A stretch of DNA of 64,000 bases from Alviniconcha marisindica (GCA_018857735.1 JABMCL010001927.1:62001-126000); one strand, 5' to 3'; numbered from the stretch's first letter, positions 47,301 through 58,900 are shown. Program-made: numbers and translations. The notes: generated by a model from the sequence alone, not told the origin.

Positions 47301-50300
47301 ATACAGCACATCAACTACGACCATCATGATGCGTTTCACAAACTGCATGTATGTCATAACTACTGACTGAAGCCATTTCCACAGATCTAAATTGGGCTGG
47401 CACGTTTTTCTCTCCTTCAAGATGGCTCAAGTAATAACAGCGGACAGTGCTGAGGGTAGCTGGTTTAATACAGCAGTTCCAAGTCATTTACATCACCCAA
47501 AGTGACAGTTATCAACTCCAACAGCGCAAAAAGATATTTTCACGGCCAATGAAGTGGCTATGGTCCTAATTTATAACACTTCCCATACCACCTACTCCAA
47601 CATGTAAACTGATTTGTGCATCTGCTTGCCCCAGGGTACAAATTCATGTTGCTTAATATGAGATTCATGACAGCTTCCAGAAGATGGGTTTGGTACACGT
47701 GCACAATCCGGCTCAAAGAGATTGTATATTATGCAACTAAAGAAAATCCACTGGACATGTACGATGATCTAGGATTATTTCAGCATTTCATTGAAGTAAT
47801 CAATGTGTTTAATGATGATTTGCAGTACTCAACACTGACAGAGACTGTTTTTTTATAAAAATGTTTATAGTGTACAGGTGTGGAAATTATAGTGTTTTGA
47901 GCCTGTTTCTTCTTGTTGTTTTCTTCTTTCTTCCTGTCCTTTTTTTTCCCTTGGGCAAAATCAGGATGCTTTAGTCATTGTTTCTTATTATATTACATTA
48001 TTACTATCACTGTAAATAATAATTGCCTAGCAGTTTTATACAACAGGTACTTTTCAGCTTAAGATTAGATTTGTTTGGTGTCAGTTTGTTCAGGACGAGA
48101 AAGAAAATCTTTTTTTTCTGTTTTTCTTCTCCCAGCCACAGTTAAAATAAATACAGACAGCTGTATGCTATTGCGGTTGTAACAGACAGCATTGTGTGCA
48201 TCGTGGCCACGATATGGTGGGGCTGTCATAACTTCGAATTGTGCACACAACTATAACCATGCAGTGTGTTGGAGGGCTTTCCGCTAGCATAGTTTATAGC
48301 TGTGTTCATTAAACCAGCTCCTGGTGATTTACCATTGGCATTGACTTTTTGGGGAAAATATACTTCTTCCATAACATAAAAAGAAAGCTGTACCTCTGAG
48401 GCCTCAATGTTGCCTGACATTGTGTAAGACCCGTCACCATTGGGCCCGCTTTCCCAGTCACCATACACCAATCCTTTCTCCACCCAGAACAGTGCATTTT
48501 CGTTTTTGAAGTCGCTGAATTCTTCATCCTCAGAAACGTACACATACAAATCCTGTAACAAAAGAGAGCTGTAGTAACACTTTTCCCCCCTCTCATTTCA
48601 CACTCACTATTGTATACAGGGCAAGAAAGAGGAATAGTAAACTGCAGTTACCCTTTCAAACTCAAAGCCACAATTACCATGAAACAAGGTCACCATACCT
48701 AGCATAAATGGTAAAACTCAACACTGGCCATAATCATACAAAGTTTATTTCAAACATCACAACAACAACAACAACAAAAGTCAATTAAGATTTGTGTCAA
48801 GTTAGGAAACTTATCGGTATCTCTACTGAATAATTACCATTAAAAAATGGCACTGTGCAGTGGTGCCAAGTTTGACAACAATGACACTTATACTGTCCCT
48901 ATCTACAACATTAAAATTCCTCCTACAAGTACACGTGGATCAACAGATGGACCTAAATCATACACTAAGGTAGTACAAGTTACAACAGCCAGCCAGTTGA
49001 ACACTTTTCAACTGGGTTTTCATATGAGTCAAAAACCTACTTCAAATGATGAGCACAGGCAGAGTCTGACAGTGATACCACCTACCATAATGGTGCCCTT
49101 TTCAAAGAGGTTAGTTGCTGGTCCGACGCCGGTGCTCCCCGCCCCAGAAGAGTCGTTGGAGGGAGTGGTAGGAGAGCGACGGAACATGCTGGCAATGAAG
49201 TAGATGAACAGCATGCGCACTGCCAGCGTCTTGACGACTGCCCACGGGCTGGGCCTTGGAGCAGGCTGCTGCTGCTGCTCCTGGCCATCCTGTGAAAAGA
49301 CAAAGAACTCATACCTGTCAACCCATACAGTTTACTGGCACAAAATCCATTTTTTTCATTATTTTGGGGGGATATGGCCATACTGGAAAATGGATACAGG
49401 AAAACATAATTTTCATGAGATTTTGTTGTTTTAAACTGAGCAAAAAGATTGAGAAACTGCCTAACAAGCAGCTGATGAACGCCATCAACAAATTCACACT
49501 GGCCAGCCTAGTGCAATAGGCTAAGAAATCTCATCAGAAGTGAGATTTGAAGTTGCGTATTTAGCACAACATTGCTTCTCCCTTCCACTGCCACACGTGC
49601 CGATTGGAATTCAAAATGCCGCTGGTACCAGCGAAAAAACAAAAGACCCCAGCCTGCATAAGAGAAATACAGGTTCACAAACTCTGGACTAAGGTTTACT
49701 CCCAACAGGGGTTGACAGCTATGTAGAACTCATCAACTAAGCCTTCGTTTTAGCGACAGCATGATGAAAAAAGAAGACCAAATCTTTGCTTTCATGTGAT
49801 GGGTAACCACAAAAGTTCCACGAAAGTGATCTTGAAGTTACAGGGTTCTTCTTTTTCCGTTAAGTACCAACTTCATCAGGCCAAAGGCTCTGTCACATTG
49901 TGCATGTGTGGGGTGAGAGAGAGAGGAGGGAAAGTGGAGTGGGGGAGGGGGGAGGGGGGGGGGGGGGGGGGGGGGGGGCCAGGGTCTGGCAGCGATCTGG
50001 TTTGGGTAGCAGGGACCAGAAGGAGTTCAGATGCCATTTCCCAAGGAAAGTTTTTTCCAGTCACTGAGTCAGTATTTTTCCAGTTACTGAGTCAGTAATC
50101 ATTTTGGGCAAGTAGGATTAGGAATGCTTCCTGTATTGGTCTCTGGAGATCAGAACTGGAAACAACAGCTGATGGTTTTGGCATGAACGTTTCACTGTTT
50201 AAGTGACCATTAACTTTACTGTTTCATGCATGGTCTTGCACTTGCACAGTTGCTGAACAGGCAGTCTTAAAACTTGACTGGGGGGTTAAATAACTGAAAC

Positions 50301-50928
50301 ATGCTTGCAAACTTTTGTGGAAATTGGAATACTACTTAAAAATAATGTTCCCAACAACTACTATTACTAAACATCAGCACAGAATATCATTATCAGTAAC
50401 CACAGAGCAGCATGACTCTATCGTATGTTTAATTCAGACTACTCGTAATACATACATACAAGATGTATACTAATTACTATCAGTTTCATTTATTATGACA
50501 TGATGACTAAGTTCCTTTTTATCAATTCTTCAAAGAACAGCACAGTGACAACTTCCTCTGCTCTTCTTTAGTTTAATCAAATTAAAGTTCAACTGATGAG
50601 ACCAAGGTAGTTTAACAGACATGTATGTCAAACAGTATTAGTAATACTAATATTGTCATTGTGATCAAAAGCATGTGGACTCAATGAGATATTTAATCTG
50701 AACAAGCATCCATTGCTTAAGTTATTTAACACATTTATTGGTTTAGTCTGTTTTCTGACTTTGGAGAAAATTTAACTATTTAAAGTTTAACTTACCTTTA
50801 CCATGGTGTAATTAATATTATAATTTATAGAGCTCAACCACAGTATATGAAACTTTAGTAGTTTTTAAACATTAGTCAAATTAACATCAGAAATGACAGA
50901 ATCATGACATGGATATATATATATATAG

Positions 50929-50959
<31 letters not shown>

Positions 50960-52767
50960 TGAAATGAATAAGTTACATTGACACTGCAGTTAGAGTTACA
51001 CAACTTAGTCAGATGGTATATATTTTTTAACTCACAGGAAAGGAAGAAGAAAGAAAAAGAAAGAAGAAAAAAAAAGCGAAGAAAAAACAAAACAAAAACA
51101 TTCTTTTGTTCAATATTATAATTATAAATCACTGCATGAAATTGAAAAAGCATTCAACAAAAAAATGGTGAAGGTATAAATCTTGCAACATGCTTTCAGC
51201 ATCAGTAAAGTTCCAAAATCTTTATTCCAGACAAAAAACACTGGCAGTAATTAAGGTGAAAACAGAACAAGGGCTGGAAATTCCCACCTGTCCAGTGATC
51301 CATGACCACTAAAAAGAGTAAAAGTGCCAGTGGACCAGCAGAACTCTCCTTTCCACTGATCAGCCAGGCCAGTAATTTTTATGAGAAATGTCTTGAAAGC
51401 CTTTTCTCAGACCATACCACAACCATAATGAAGATCAAGATGTCTGTGGCCATGCCCCTGGTCACTTTAATGAAACTTGTGAAGACAGTGACAGTCTAAT
51501 GCAGTCAAACTGACAAGCAGTGACACCACAAAACAGAAAAAGGTTCTCTGATTTTTTTCTCTCTCCATATCTGTCTCAGTGTCTGTCATCCATCTCTTTG
51601 TTTTAGTTTCAGACTTCACTGGCAGTTTACTCATTTTTGGGGACTAGTGAAAATCATGGAGGAGCAGTCAAATCTGTGATTTACTAGTCCACAGGACCAG
51701 TCAAAGGTTTCTGGGAATGCAAAACTATTAGTGTTAAATAAAGTTCCAGTAAGCAGTATTGATTCAGGGGTAAATACACCCATCACACCAATACCAGATT
51801 CTTGGATGCTACAGTACAAAAACAGTGAAGAGAAAATATATACTTTAATAACAGAGCACAGGGAAAGGGGCAGTATATTTTATATAGATCTAGACTAGTT
51901 CTTACAACAGTACTTGAACAGCAAGGTAAAAAAAAAATTGTAATGATTATGAATATGATGTAGCTGTACACATCAAATTTATAATCCCAATGGCAATGTC
52001 TTTTCTTGAATTCTTCTCCAGTAAATTCACATGATTGTAACAGCTTCTCCAATGTGACTCACAAGTCTAATTATTATTCATCACATCATGATTCATTCGA
52101 GATTCACATTATCACAAATGACACAAGTTCCAAGTGCACTCTTGACTGGTACTGGGAGATCACCTACTTCTGTAGCAAACAGACGAGATTTCGGTACCGA
52201 GATTTCACTGTCACTGAGCTATTGCCAAATTAGTCATTAGTACCAGGAAAGTCTTTCGTGGGGAAAAAAAGCCACTTCTTCGGAGAATGTGACCTTCTTG
52301 ACAGTAAAGTCAACGACTTTCCTCTCATCACGAGCAGAATCTGTAACCCGGTGCACGGAAGGACTCAAGGACTGAAGGAGTGGTCAGGCGTGACTGTCAC
52401 TTTGTTTCAGGAATCAGAAGAAAAAAACAAACACACAACACTCTCACCAGTAGTTCGGATAGCAGTTTTCGTATTTTGTGTAAAACACGTGAGCACGATC
52501 AAACACTGAAACAAACAGCCCAGTTACGAGGAACATCATGGACGCAAAAAGCGACGGGTCTGAATACAGAGAGAATGATCTCGTGATTTTGTCAAATCAT
52601 TTACCATTCAGCAGATCGTCAATTATGTGATCCAGATTTGCTATACTATGTGAACGAACAAATACCTGTGTGTCAACGGTCCCATTCTGAGCCGGACTCC
52701 CGTCACTAGAATCGGAATTAACCGAAGCAACGTCTGTCGCTTGATTCACGCTGTTCGTGTCAGCCAT
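33404..52767 (-). CDS. CLPTM1: CLPTM1 (cleft lip and palate transmembrane protein 1), complete, 14 exons
   Basis: A multipass ER/surface membrane protein; in mammals it holds GABA-A receptor subunits in the ER/Golgi. Exons in transcript order: 52767-52666, 49289-49086, 48552-48394, 47205-47082, 45624-45539, 45056-44939, 43539-43437, 42763-42619, 41464-41371, 40369-40179, 39125-39030, 37035-36900, 34305-34138 and 33618-33404 (TGA). All join in phase and total 1941 nt, or 646 aa; human is 669. Landmarks: an acidic N terminus, a first membrane segment [60 protein letters not shown], then hydrophobic segments from [20 protein letters not shown] to [29 protein letters not shown], and [17 protein letters not shown] before an acidic tail. 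The ATG has A at -3 and G at +4. It is divergent with MEN1. Confidence 0.97.
34685..35160. repeat. ~20-bp minisatellite (GAGTTGTTAGCCCTGCATGC)
   Basis: Degenerate units in the last CLPTM1 intron, grading into the next two arrays. They share the TTAGCCCTGCATGCGAGT theme. Confidence 0.85.
35160..35430. repeat. 39-bp minisatellite, about 7 copies
   Basis: Unit: TCAGCGCTGCACTTGACTTA then CAGCCATGCACTGAAGTCA. As 39 is divisible by 3, all frames run open; these are not genes. Confidence 0.92.
35450..36710. repeat. ~40-bp satellite with higher-order units
   Basis: About 30 units of GTCACTAGCCCTTTATAGGA and GTCATTAGTCCTGCATGCAA. Roughly 36110-36350 and 36355-36600 are nearly identical multi-unit blocks, showing recent higher-order duplication. 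Confidence 0.9.
37140..37650. repeat. 62-bp minisatellite, 8 near-identical copies
   Basis: Unit: AAATGTGACTAGAAAAACAA, CAGCAGTGTTTCACCCTCTG, TCCAAAATTCAAAGGAAGAG. The first eight copies differ little or not at all; degenerate copies continue to ~37860. It lies in CLPTM1 intron 11. Confidence 0.95.
38240..38735 (-). mobile_element. Near-complete tRNA-derived SINE, minus orientation
   Basis: Read on the minus strand, it starts GGGGATAGCTCAGTGGTTAG (A box) with GGTTGCGGGTTCGAATCCC (B box), then a ~400-bp body with CGTAAAAGATCCCGGTCATT, and ends at a GCGCTATTCTCC/AGCGATCATCAATCC tail. Headless relatives are at 9353-9490, 46070-46385 and 53948-54011. The missing acceptor-stem pairing and the long body argue against a tRNA gene. 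Confidence 0.82.
39480..39945. repeat. ~47-bp minisatellite
   Basis: About ten degenerate units of GTGTTCAAAGCAAACAGCCA plus CTTGGACAAGxxGAGTAAAC and AACA in CLPTM1 intron 10. Confidence 0.85.
40360..40860 (-). repeat. ~45-bp array seeded by the CLPTM1 exon-10 acceptor
   Basis: Read on the minus strand, the exon-10 acceptor is TTTGTGTGTGCAG then ACATTCAG. The array upstream in transcript sense has about 11 units, most with TTTGTGTGTGCAGACATT plus CCAGTGTATGTAAAATCCA. Most units thus carry a full acceptor-like site and the first exon bases ACATT. Confidence 0.9.
41296..41357. repeat. (CA)n microsatellite next to the CLPTM1 exon-9 donor
   Basis: About 29 CA units, lying 13 bp from the donor of the exon at 41371-41464. 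Confidence 0.95.
41680..42240. repeat. C-rich ~39-bp minisatellite
   Basis: About 14 units of CCCCTCCCATCACCTGCAAC plus AAGCTGAGCAACTGTGGCC. C-runs and strand asymmetry could allow unusual structures. Confidence 0.9.
42245..42520. repeat. 39-bp minisatellite, 7 copies
   Basis: Unit: GGCTATATCTTCAGGCAAGG then TTTCAGAACAGGACTACTT. Confidence 0.92.
42950..43018. mobile_element. Short interspersed tail sequence, five copies in the window
   Basis: GACTGGGTGTAAAACACCAA then ATTACTTACTTACTTA, preceded by CCTGAGATAACCGTAAT. Relatives occur at 1730-1770 (reverse), 16083-16135, 21983-22040 and 58966-59010. It resembles the 3' end of a SINE or LINE with a short tandem tail. Confidence 0.65.
43790..43990 (-). 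mobile_element. tRNA-derived SINE, minus orientation
   Basis: The reverse complement starts CCCCTGTAGGGTAGTGGTTA (A box) with GGTCGCATGTTTGAATTCCG (B box), followed by a body. Confidence 0.65.
44336..44440 (+). mobile_element. tRNA-like SINE head
   Basis: GGATAGCTCAGCTCAGCTGG then TAGAGCACTGG resembles an A-box region with a 5-bp duplication (AGCTC); GTGGGTTTGATTCCCA is the B box. Confidence 0.6.
45258..45515. repeat. 49-bp minisatellite, 5 near-identical copies plus a partial one
   Basis: Unit: GTTTTATTGCACGGCAACAT, AGTACTCCCCACCCAGGTAA, GCATTAACT. It ends about 25 bp from the CLPTM1 exon-5 donor. Confidence 0.93.
45878..46026. repeat. Two tandem ~74-bp copies
   Basis: GGGTTGCTCCATTATTATCT to CAGCTCCTCAAGG is repeated once with few changes. 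Confidence 0.88.
46070..46385 (-). mobile_element. SINE body without tRNA head
   Basis: Matches 38240-38735 from the AGCGCTATTCTCC tail to GGTCTTTTACGTGCTACTGC, but lacks the tRNA-like head. Confidence 0.75.
46386..47081. other. CLPTM1 intron, no further feature seen
   Basis: Only simple AT-rich sequence and short CA runs are visible. Confidence 0.5.
49313..49724. mobile_element. MITE copy 2, just upstream of the CLPTM1 exon-2 acceptor
   Basis: Similar over its whole length to 18425-18846, with the same inverted ends. AGAACTCAT (49304-49312 and 49725-49733) flanks it as a 9-bp direct repeat, or AGAACT if the element is taken to begin with CAT. In transcript sense it ends 23 bases before CLPTM1 exon 2 (49289), so the usual branch-point zone falls within it. 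Confidence 0.88.
49954..49978. repeat. Poly-G tract
   Basis: Over 20 G in a row. Comparable homopolymers lie at 1591-1617, 30358-30380 (C), 55578-55594, 59388-59402 and 61310-61333. Confidence 0.95.
49979..52665. other. CLPTM1 intron 1, mostly unremarkable
   Basis: A (TA)n tract lies at 50913-50953. The segment 51265-51480 (GGACCAGCAGAACTCTCC, TTTTATGAGAAATGTCTTGA) is an interspersed repeat also found at 59145-59315. Confidence 0.6.
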
Positions 52768-52992
52768 GTTTTATGCGGTTTAACCTCATTCCTGCCTCTT
52801 TAATTGGATTATGTAAACATTGTATCAGCAGAAAGCATATTCACAAATAAACTATAGATATTCATTTAGGAATAGTTAATTATTAATAACTGTGCAATAA
52901 AGTTGATGATGTGCCCGTAAAATGCACATTACAGGGTAAATAGGATCCAGAGAGTACGGCCCCTGTTTGTGTGTGCGAATTACGGCATCAAG
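52768..52992. promoter_or_regulatory. Bidirectional promoter between CLPTM1 and MEN1
   Basis: Only 225 bp separate the two start codons, which point away from each other, so both promoters and 5' UTRs must fit here or overlap the genes. ATTGG (reverse CCAAT) lies at about 52803. AAGATGGCGGGC, a YY1-type element, overlaps the MEN1 ATG at 52990-53001. No TATA box is evident in the right place for either gene. Confidence 0.75.
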
Positions 52993-55900
52993 ATGGCGGG
53001 CTTTCGAGATCGCGAAAAGAAGCACTTCCCGCTAACAAACATCAAGGCTGTTGTCGGTTTATTCACTGATCAGCTTGAGAGGGGAGATGAGGTTGACTTA
53101 GCGCTCCTCTCTATTGTGTTAGGATGCATCGAAAACACGCTGACGATGAACCGATCGCCGCACAGCAGTGTTGATGAGTCGAAAACCATCATCCCCATCT
53201 TCCCCGTTGTGGAAGTAGACACAATCGAGGCGTTGTACGCCAAATTTACAGCCCTGATAAAAGGCTCCGTGGATCTCACCAAGTTTGAAAGAGAATATGC
53301 CACAAGAGAACTAGTCAAAAGAGTGTCCGACGTGGTGTGGGGGTCACTGACACGGGCTTATTACAAAGATAAAGCCCATTTGCAGTCTCTCTTCAGCTTT
53401 CTCACTGGTACGTAATCGAAACTAGCGACGTCATTGTTTACCGATCGCCAGGAGCCCAACATCAGTGGCAACAGACAATCCGATAACGATTGAACGCTCT
53501 CTAAAGCATTTGTTTTCCAGTTTCTATGATTTTTTTCAGTCTTTGTAACGGTTTATGGAGGTAATATAATAATTTACCGTGTAATGTGCGCACGTCGTTT
53601 CACTGTTTCACAAACCAAGCATGAGATAGTGAGTAGAAAATACCGTGGCTTTAGCGCATCTTTTATTACAGTTTGTTTGAGCTACATTTTCTGCCCCAGT
53701 ATCTGAGTTTGTAGTCATGGTTATAAACTGGGTTTTCTTCAGTCAGATTTGCTGTGACCTCCATTAAATAAAAATATATTTGTTAATGTTATAAGATATA
53801 ATATTAATAGTTCTGCTCTCAAAAGTCATGAAAGAAAAGAAAAAAGTCAATTTCTTTAAAAAAAAGTTGTTTGTTTGCATTTTATTTCTGTGTGATTTGG
53901 TGAACAATAACAAAGACAAATGTAATATTTATTACTATAACATCATTGTTGTTGATTGCTTTTAAGTTTTAGATAGCACTATTCTCCACTGTGCTTGCAT
54001 GTGATTCTAATTTTTTACCTGCAGTAACAGGGTTCACCACCATGGGGATGTGTGTGGCTGTGGGCTTATGTAGGTGACAAAAATAATCCCCTTGAAAAAT
54101 GGGTATGACCCTCATTCACAGAAAACAGGGGTTGAAAGACCGTGCATGCATGGACAGACAGACAATAATGGCAGTTCATATAATTTTTAAATTGTAGAAG
54201 CTGTCTTGTCAGGGTGGCTTGCCATAGCATGAGCAATGGTGATTTTGTCAGTTATACTACTGGAAAATTGAAAATTGGTGTGATGGACAAGAACTTGTAA
54301 TAAACTTGTTCAAGTTGTTGTCATGTCGGTAACTCATACCCTATTTTAGTGTATACAGTATGCTGGAGGGCACCAAAACTTCTGCACTTATGAGCCTTAC
54401 TTCTTGCCATTCTGGTTCACGCTAAACTACAGCCAATGTCTTTTCAGTGTTGGTCTGCCAGCATGTCACTTTGTCAGGGTTTGCTGCAAAACTGTTCAGT
54501 CTAAGATAAGAGCAGCTCATTACACAGGCTGATCATCTTTTCTTTCCTGCTCTTGACTTTAGCCCGAACAAATTTTTCATTATTTCTTGACCAGTCTAAT
54601 TATTCCTCAGCTTCCCATCATTAAAATGATAGAAATCAAGACATGTTATTGATTTCTCTTCATTGTTAAGCTAACATTCTGCACATATATTTATAATTAT
54701 CATAGTCTTAGTTTTTCATCTGTTATATAGTGATCACTGAAATGCTGGAATACTGTTGAAAATTTGATCAGACTCAGTCGTTCACTTTCTCATACTGCAA
54801 TGATTTGAATTTTGATCAGTTAATGTTGTTTTTTGTCAAAAGTTATGCCAGATTAATATCAACAATGAAATCACAATAAGTGAATCACTTCTGTTCTAGT
54901 TATGGTAACAGTATAATGTCATATAACATTTTCTTTTACAGTTTCATGTTTCCTTAAAATCTTACTCTACATCAGTATATTTTATTTATTTTTATTCGGC
55001 AATTCAACACTGAAGTCATCACACTATTTCCAGGTAATCATTAAATGAGACTTGAGTTACAAATTTCAAAACCCAATTCTTTTTATACTAAAAAGGATCC
55101 ATTGAGGATGTACCTTTGGTGGGGTTTATGTACTTTGTATTTTGCTCATTTGCCGAATGAAGTTTACTGTAGGTTGTTATATTCTTAATCTTTTGACTTC
55201 TTTCAAGTCAGGCAAGTGCTGATTAACTCCCTTTGTTGATTCTACACAAGCACTTATTCTGTTTCAGATTATTACAAATCACTCTGAGTTTAACATGTGA
55301 TTATTTAACTAAACATGTGTATTATATATTACTGGTACGTATATGCTTTGGTGTGTTTACATGCTGCTGCCAGTTTCAAGATCAAAAGGTTATGTCTGGT
55401 CACAAGTTCTTTTTGTTTAATGTCCTCAGGGTCTTAAGTCAAAATTGGTTCTCTCTTATGGAAGTTATGCTGCACACACCTGTGTCACTGAATGTGCCTA
55501 AAATAGAGGGTGTATAATTACACCAAAGTAAACATTGTGCTTAACGTCCACAGAAACCGCAAGGCTTATTAGGGATGGGGGGGGGGGGGGGGGATTATAT
55601 ACCTATCCTACACTGTCACCACCAGAATGATTCCTGCATTAAGATGGGCAGCAGTGAGAGCCATTTTAATGTTTCAGTAGGAAGTGATGGACAAAGCCAC
55701 AAGAGTGTCCACAAACCACAACCTTTTTGAAGAGAAAGGAGAGCCGAAGCAGTATCAAACCAAGGTCCTTCCGCTTACCAGCCTAACGCCTTACCGCTAG
55801 GCCAAACCGGCTCACATAATTACACCATAATGGGTTTTAGCCTTTATGTGAACTGATTTGGCAAGGCTTTATTTAGTTATTAGGCTGGTAATCAGAAGGA

Positions 55901-58900
55901 CCTCAGTTTGATACTGCTCCGGCTCTCCTTTCTCCAAAAAGGTTGTGGTTTTGGGACACTGTCTTGTGACTTTGTCCCTCACAATCAATGAAACATTCAA
56001 ATGTCTCTCATCACTACCCATCTTAATGCAGGAGTCATTCAGGTGGTGACGTGTAGCGATAAGTATAATCGCCCTCTTCCTTCCACCTCCATACCCCCTT
56101 CCCCCCACCCCCTTTCTCCCCATCCCTAATAAGCTTTGTGGTTTCTGTGGATGTTAAGCACCACATTGACTTACTTTAGCCTTTGTTGACGATGTACCTT
56201 TGGTGGAGTTTATGTACCTTGTATACACTGTTTTGGGGTGACTGGGATACCTGATGGTAATAATATTAATAATGTCCCAGGGAACAATCCGCACTGTTTT
56301 GGGGTGACAGCGGGATGCCTGATGGTAATGATAATGTCCCAGGGAACAATCTGCACTGTTTTGGGGTGACTGAGGGATGCCTGATGGTAATGATAATGTC
56401 CCAGGGAACAATCTGCACTGTTTTGGGGGTGACTGAGGGATGCCTGATGGTAATAGTTATGTCCCAGGGAACAATCTGCACTGTTTTAGGGTGACTGAGG
56501 GATGCCTGATGGTAATGATAATGTCCCAGGGAACAATCTGCACTGTTTTGGGGGTGACTGAGGGATGCCTGATGGTAATGATAATGTCCCAGGGAACAAT
56601 CTGCACTGTTTTGGGGTGACAGCGGGATGCCTGATGGTAATGATAATGTCCCAGGGAACAATCTGCACTGTTTTGGGGTGACAGCGGGATGCCTGATGGT
56701 AATGATAATGTCCCAGGGAACAAGCTGGACTGTTTTGGAGTGGCGTTTGCTGTGGTGGCAGCATGCCAGGTGCTAGGATTCCAAGACGTCAAGCTCGCAC
56801 TCTCGGAGGACCATGCCTGGGTGGTTTTTGGAAAAGACAGCAGCAACACAGCCGAGGTCACATGGCATGGTGGGTAACAAACCTTAATAAAGCCAAAAGT
56901 AGAAGGAAAAAAGAATTAAAACATTTTATTTTTCAACAATGTGAAACAAAGTTGACTGCCAGAAAAGCCAGCATTCTGAAAGAAGATCAAAACACACAAA
57001 AGGTTGAGAGAAAAAAATGCTTGTTTTAATCAGAGAATACAAAACATGTGCAAACTTTCTTGGTGAACCCATTTTTCAAACAACAATCAGACACTGACAT
57101 TTAAACAAACAGTAACACTAACAGGAATAAAATTTGATCTACTTTCAGTTTCTTCACCAACTGAAGGCTGAACTATGTGTGCCTGGTACTAGTGGTAGAT
57201 CAAATGTTATTCCTGATATATATACAGCACAGGTAAAATGGTATTTGCCATTATGCATTTAAAAACAAAACAAAAAAACGAATCTGTCATTCCATTAAGG
57301 AAAAATCTGGTAACAGTAAATAGATCGAATGGTCGACGATACCAGCATGTCCTAGCCGTATACATTACATGCTCTTTTTTCTTTAACAAGGGCAGTATGG
57401 AAGGGACCAACTCTTTGAAAATGTGTGTTTTAAGTTTGTGTATGATGTAAGTTTTGTTTTATGTACATGGGTAGATTTTGTAAGGTTTGGCTTGAGAAAG
57501 GGTTTACATGTGTTCTGAAGTGTGCACTTGCTGATGCCAGAGTGCGATCATCCTGAGGTGACCTGTGCGGTTGACAGGACATTGAAATCCAGTTACTAAT
57601 TAACTTCTGTTGGGGCATTTACAGGTAAAGGCAATGAGGACAAGCGAGGGCAGCCCATCACAGAGGCCGTGACGGACAAGGCGTGGCTGTACCTCAATGG
57701 ACACCCAGTGGTCTGCACGCGGCAGATGGAGGTCGCAGCCATGGTTTCCAGCATCAACCCTGCTATCTCCTCTACCATTGACAGTGTGGAAATGGGCTCG
57801 CTTCAGCAGGTTTGGTTGAATGCTTTATACCATGGCTGCAATCAAGTTTTCGTGGTGCTTGCATTAGTGACAACAGTAACACTTCACTTGCTCTCAGCTG
57901 CTGGCTAAGTAACTGTGTTTTTGGGGTGCTCCAGTTTGGATGCATGTAATACATTAGGGTGTAGCACTAAAGATGAGTAACAATGGCTTGGAAAATTCTT
58001 AATTGTACATATAACATTGTTTACATTCACTTCAGAAGGTAACACAAGAAAGCTATGCGGGGTATTTTTGAGAAAGGTGCAAATCTGCAACATTATGCAG
58101 ATTGTGGGGATAATTCAGACAGGAAAAATGTCGGTGTACATCTGACATCTGTACTCACCACTTTTGGGCACAGAGTTGAATGACTCGTAGCTGGCTACTG
58201 TGCTGTGTGAACACAGTTCAGCTTCAGATGTAGGTGTGTCATACATCTAAAATATTTTGTTTTTGGTTTATTTTCAGGAGCTGCTGTTTGTATTGTACAC
58301 GCAAGGTCATCTGTCCAGGTAGGTTCTGTGACGATTCATCAAATCAAATTTGAAGCCAGGAATAATATGCATGTTTCAATTTCCAGCAATGAGTCATGTG
58401 CATGGAAGCAACACATTATGGACAGACCTGTTTACTTGTATGGTTTGGGCATATTTTGTACGCCTGAATTTCAGCATACAGAAGTCCAAAGAAAAAAACG
58501 GATCATAAATATTTCTAGACATGTTTTACAGTTTGTTTATTTTCCAGTCTGGAATGCAGTTCGTTCATTTTCCAGTCTGGAATATGCCCGGGTTTGGGTT
58601 TTTGGTGACGCATATATGCAAGTCTTGCAACCTCTCACTGCTGTAGTACTGGCTTTTGTATTGTGCTTTGTGTAATCTCGGCACTGACTTCTCGGGCAAT
58701 TCAAAGCCGGCTTGCTTTTCTGCTGCAAAGTATGAGCGTTCACCATCAAAATTAGTTTTGTACATTGTAGTGTATGTCGTGACACACTAAGCACTGCCCC
58801 AGTTCCATGGCTAGAAACTGAAAATGCTTGGAACTTTTCTATAAAAAATATAAAAAATACTACAATTTGTTTAAAGTGTATTCTTATCTGTATTTGAGTG

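Noticed and set aside
52969..52992. Upstream in-frame ATG as the menin start
   Set aside because: The extra eight residues have no counterpart in the family, and the next ATG has a better context and the YY1-type element.
56266..56861. Minus-strand open frames with HYHYHQASL repeats
   Set aside because: They are antisense of the array copied from MEN1 exon 2.
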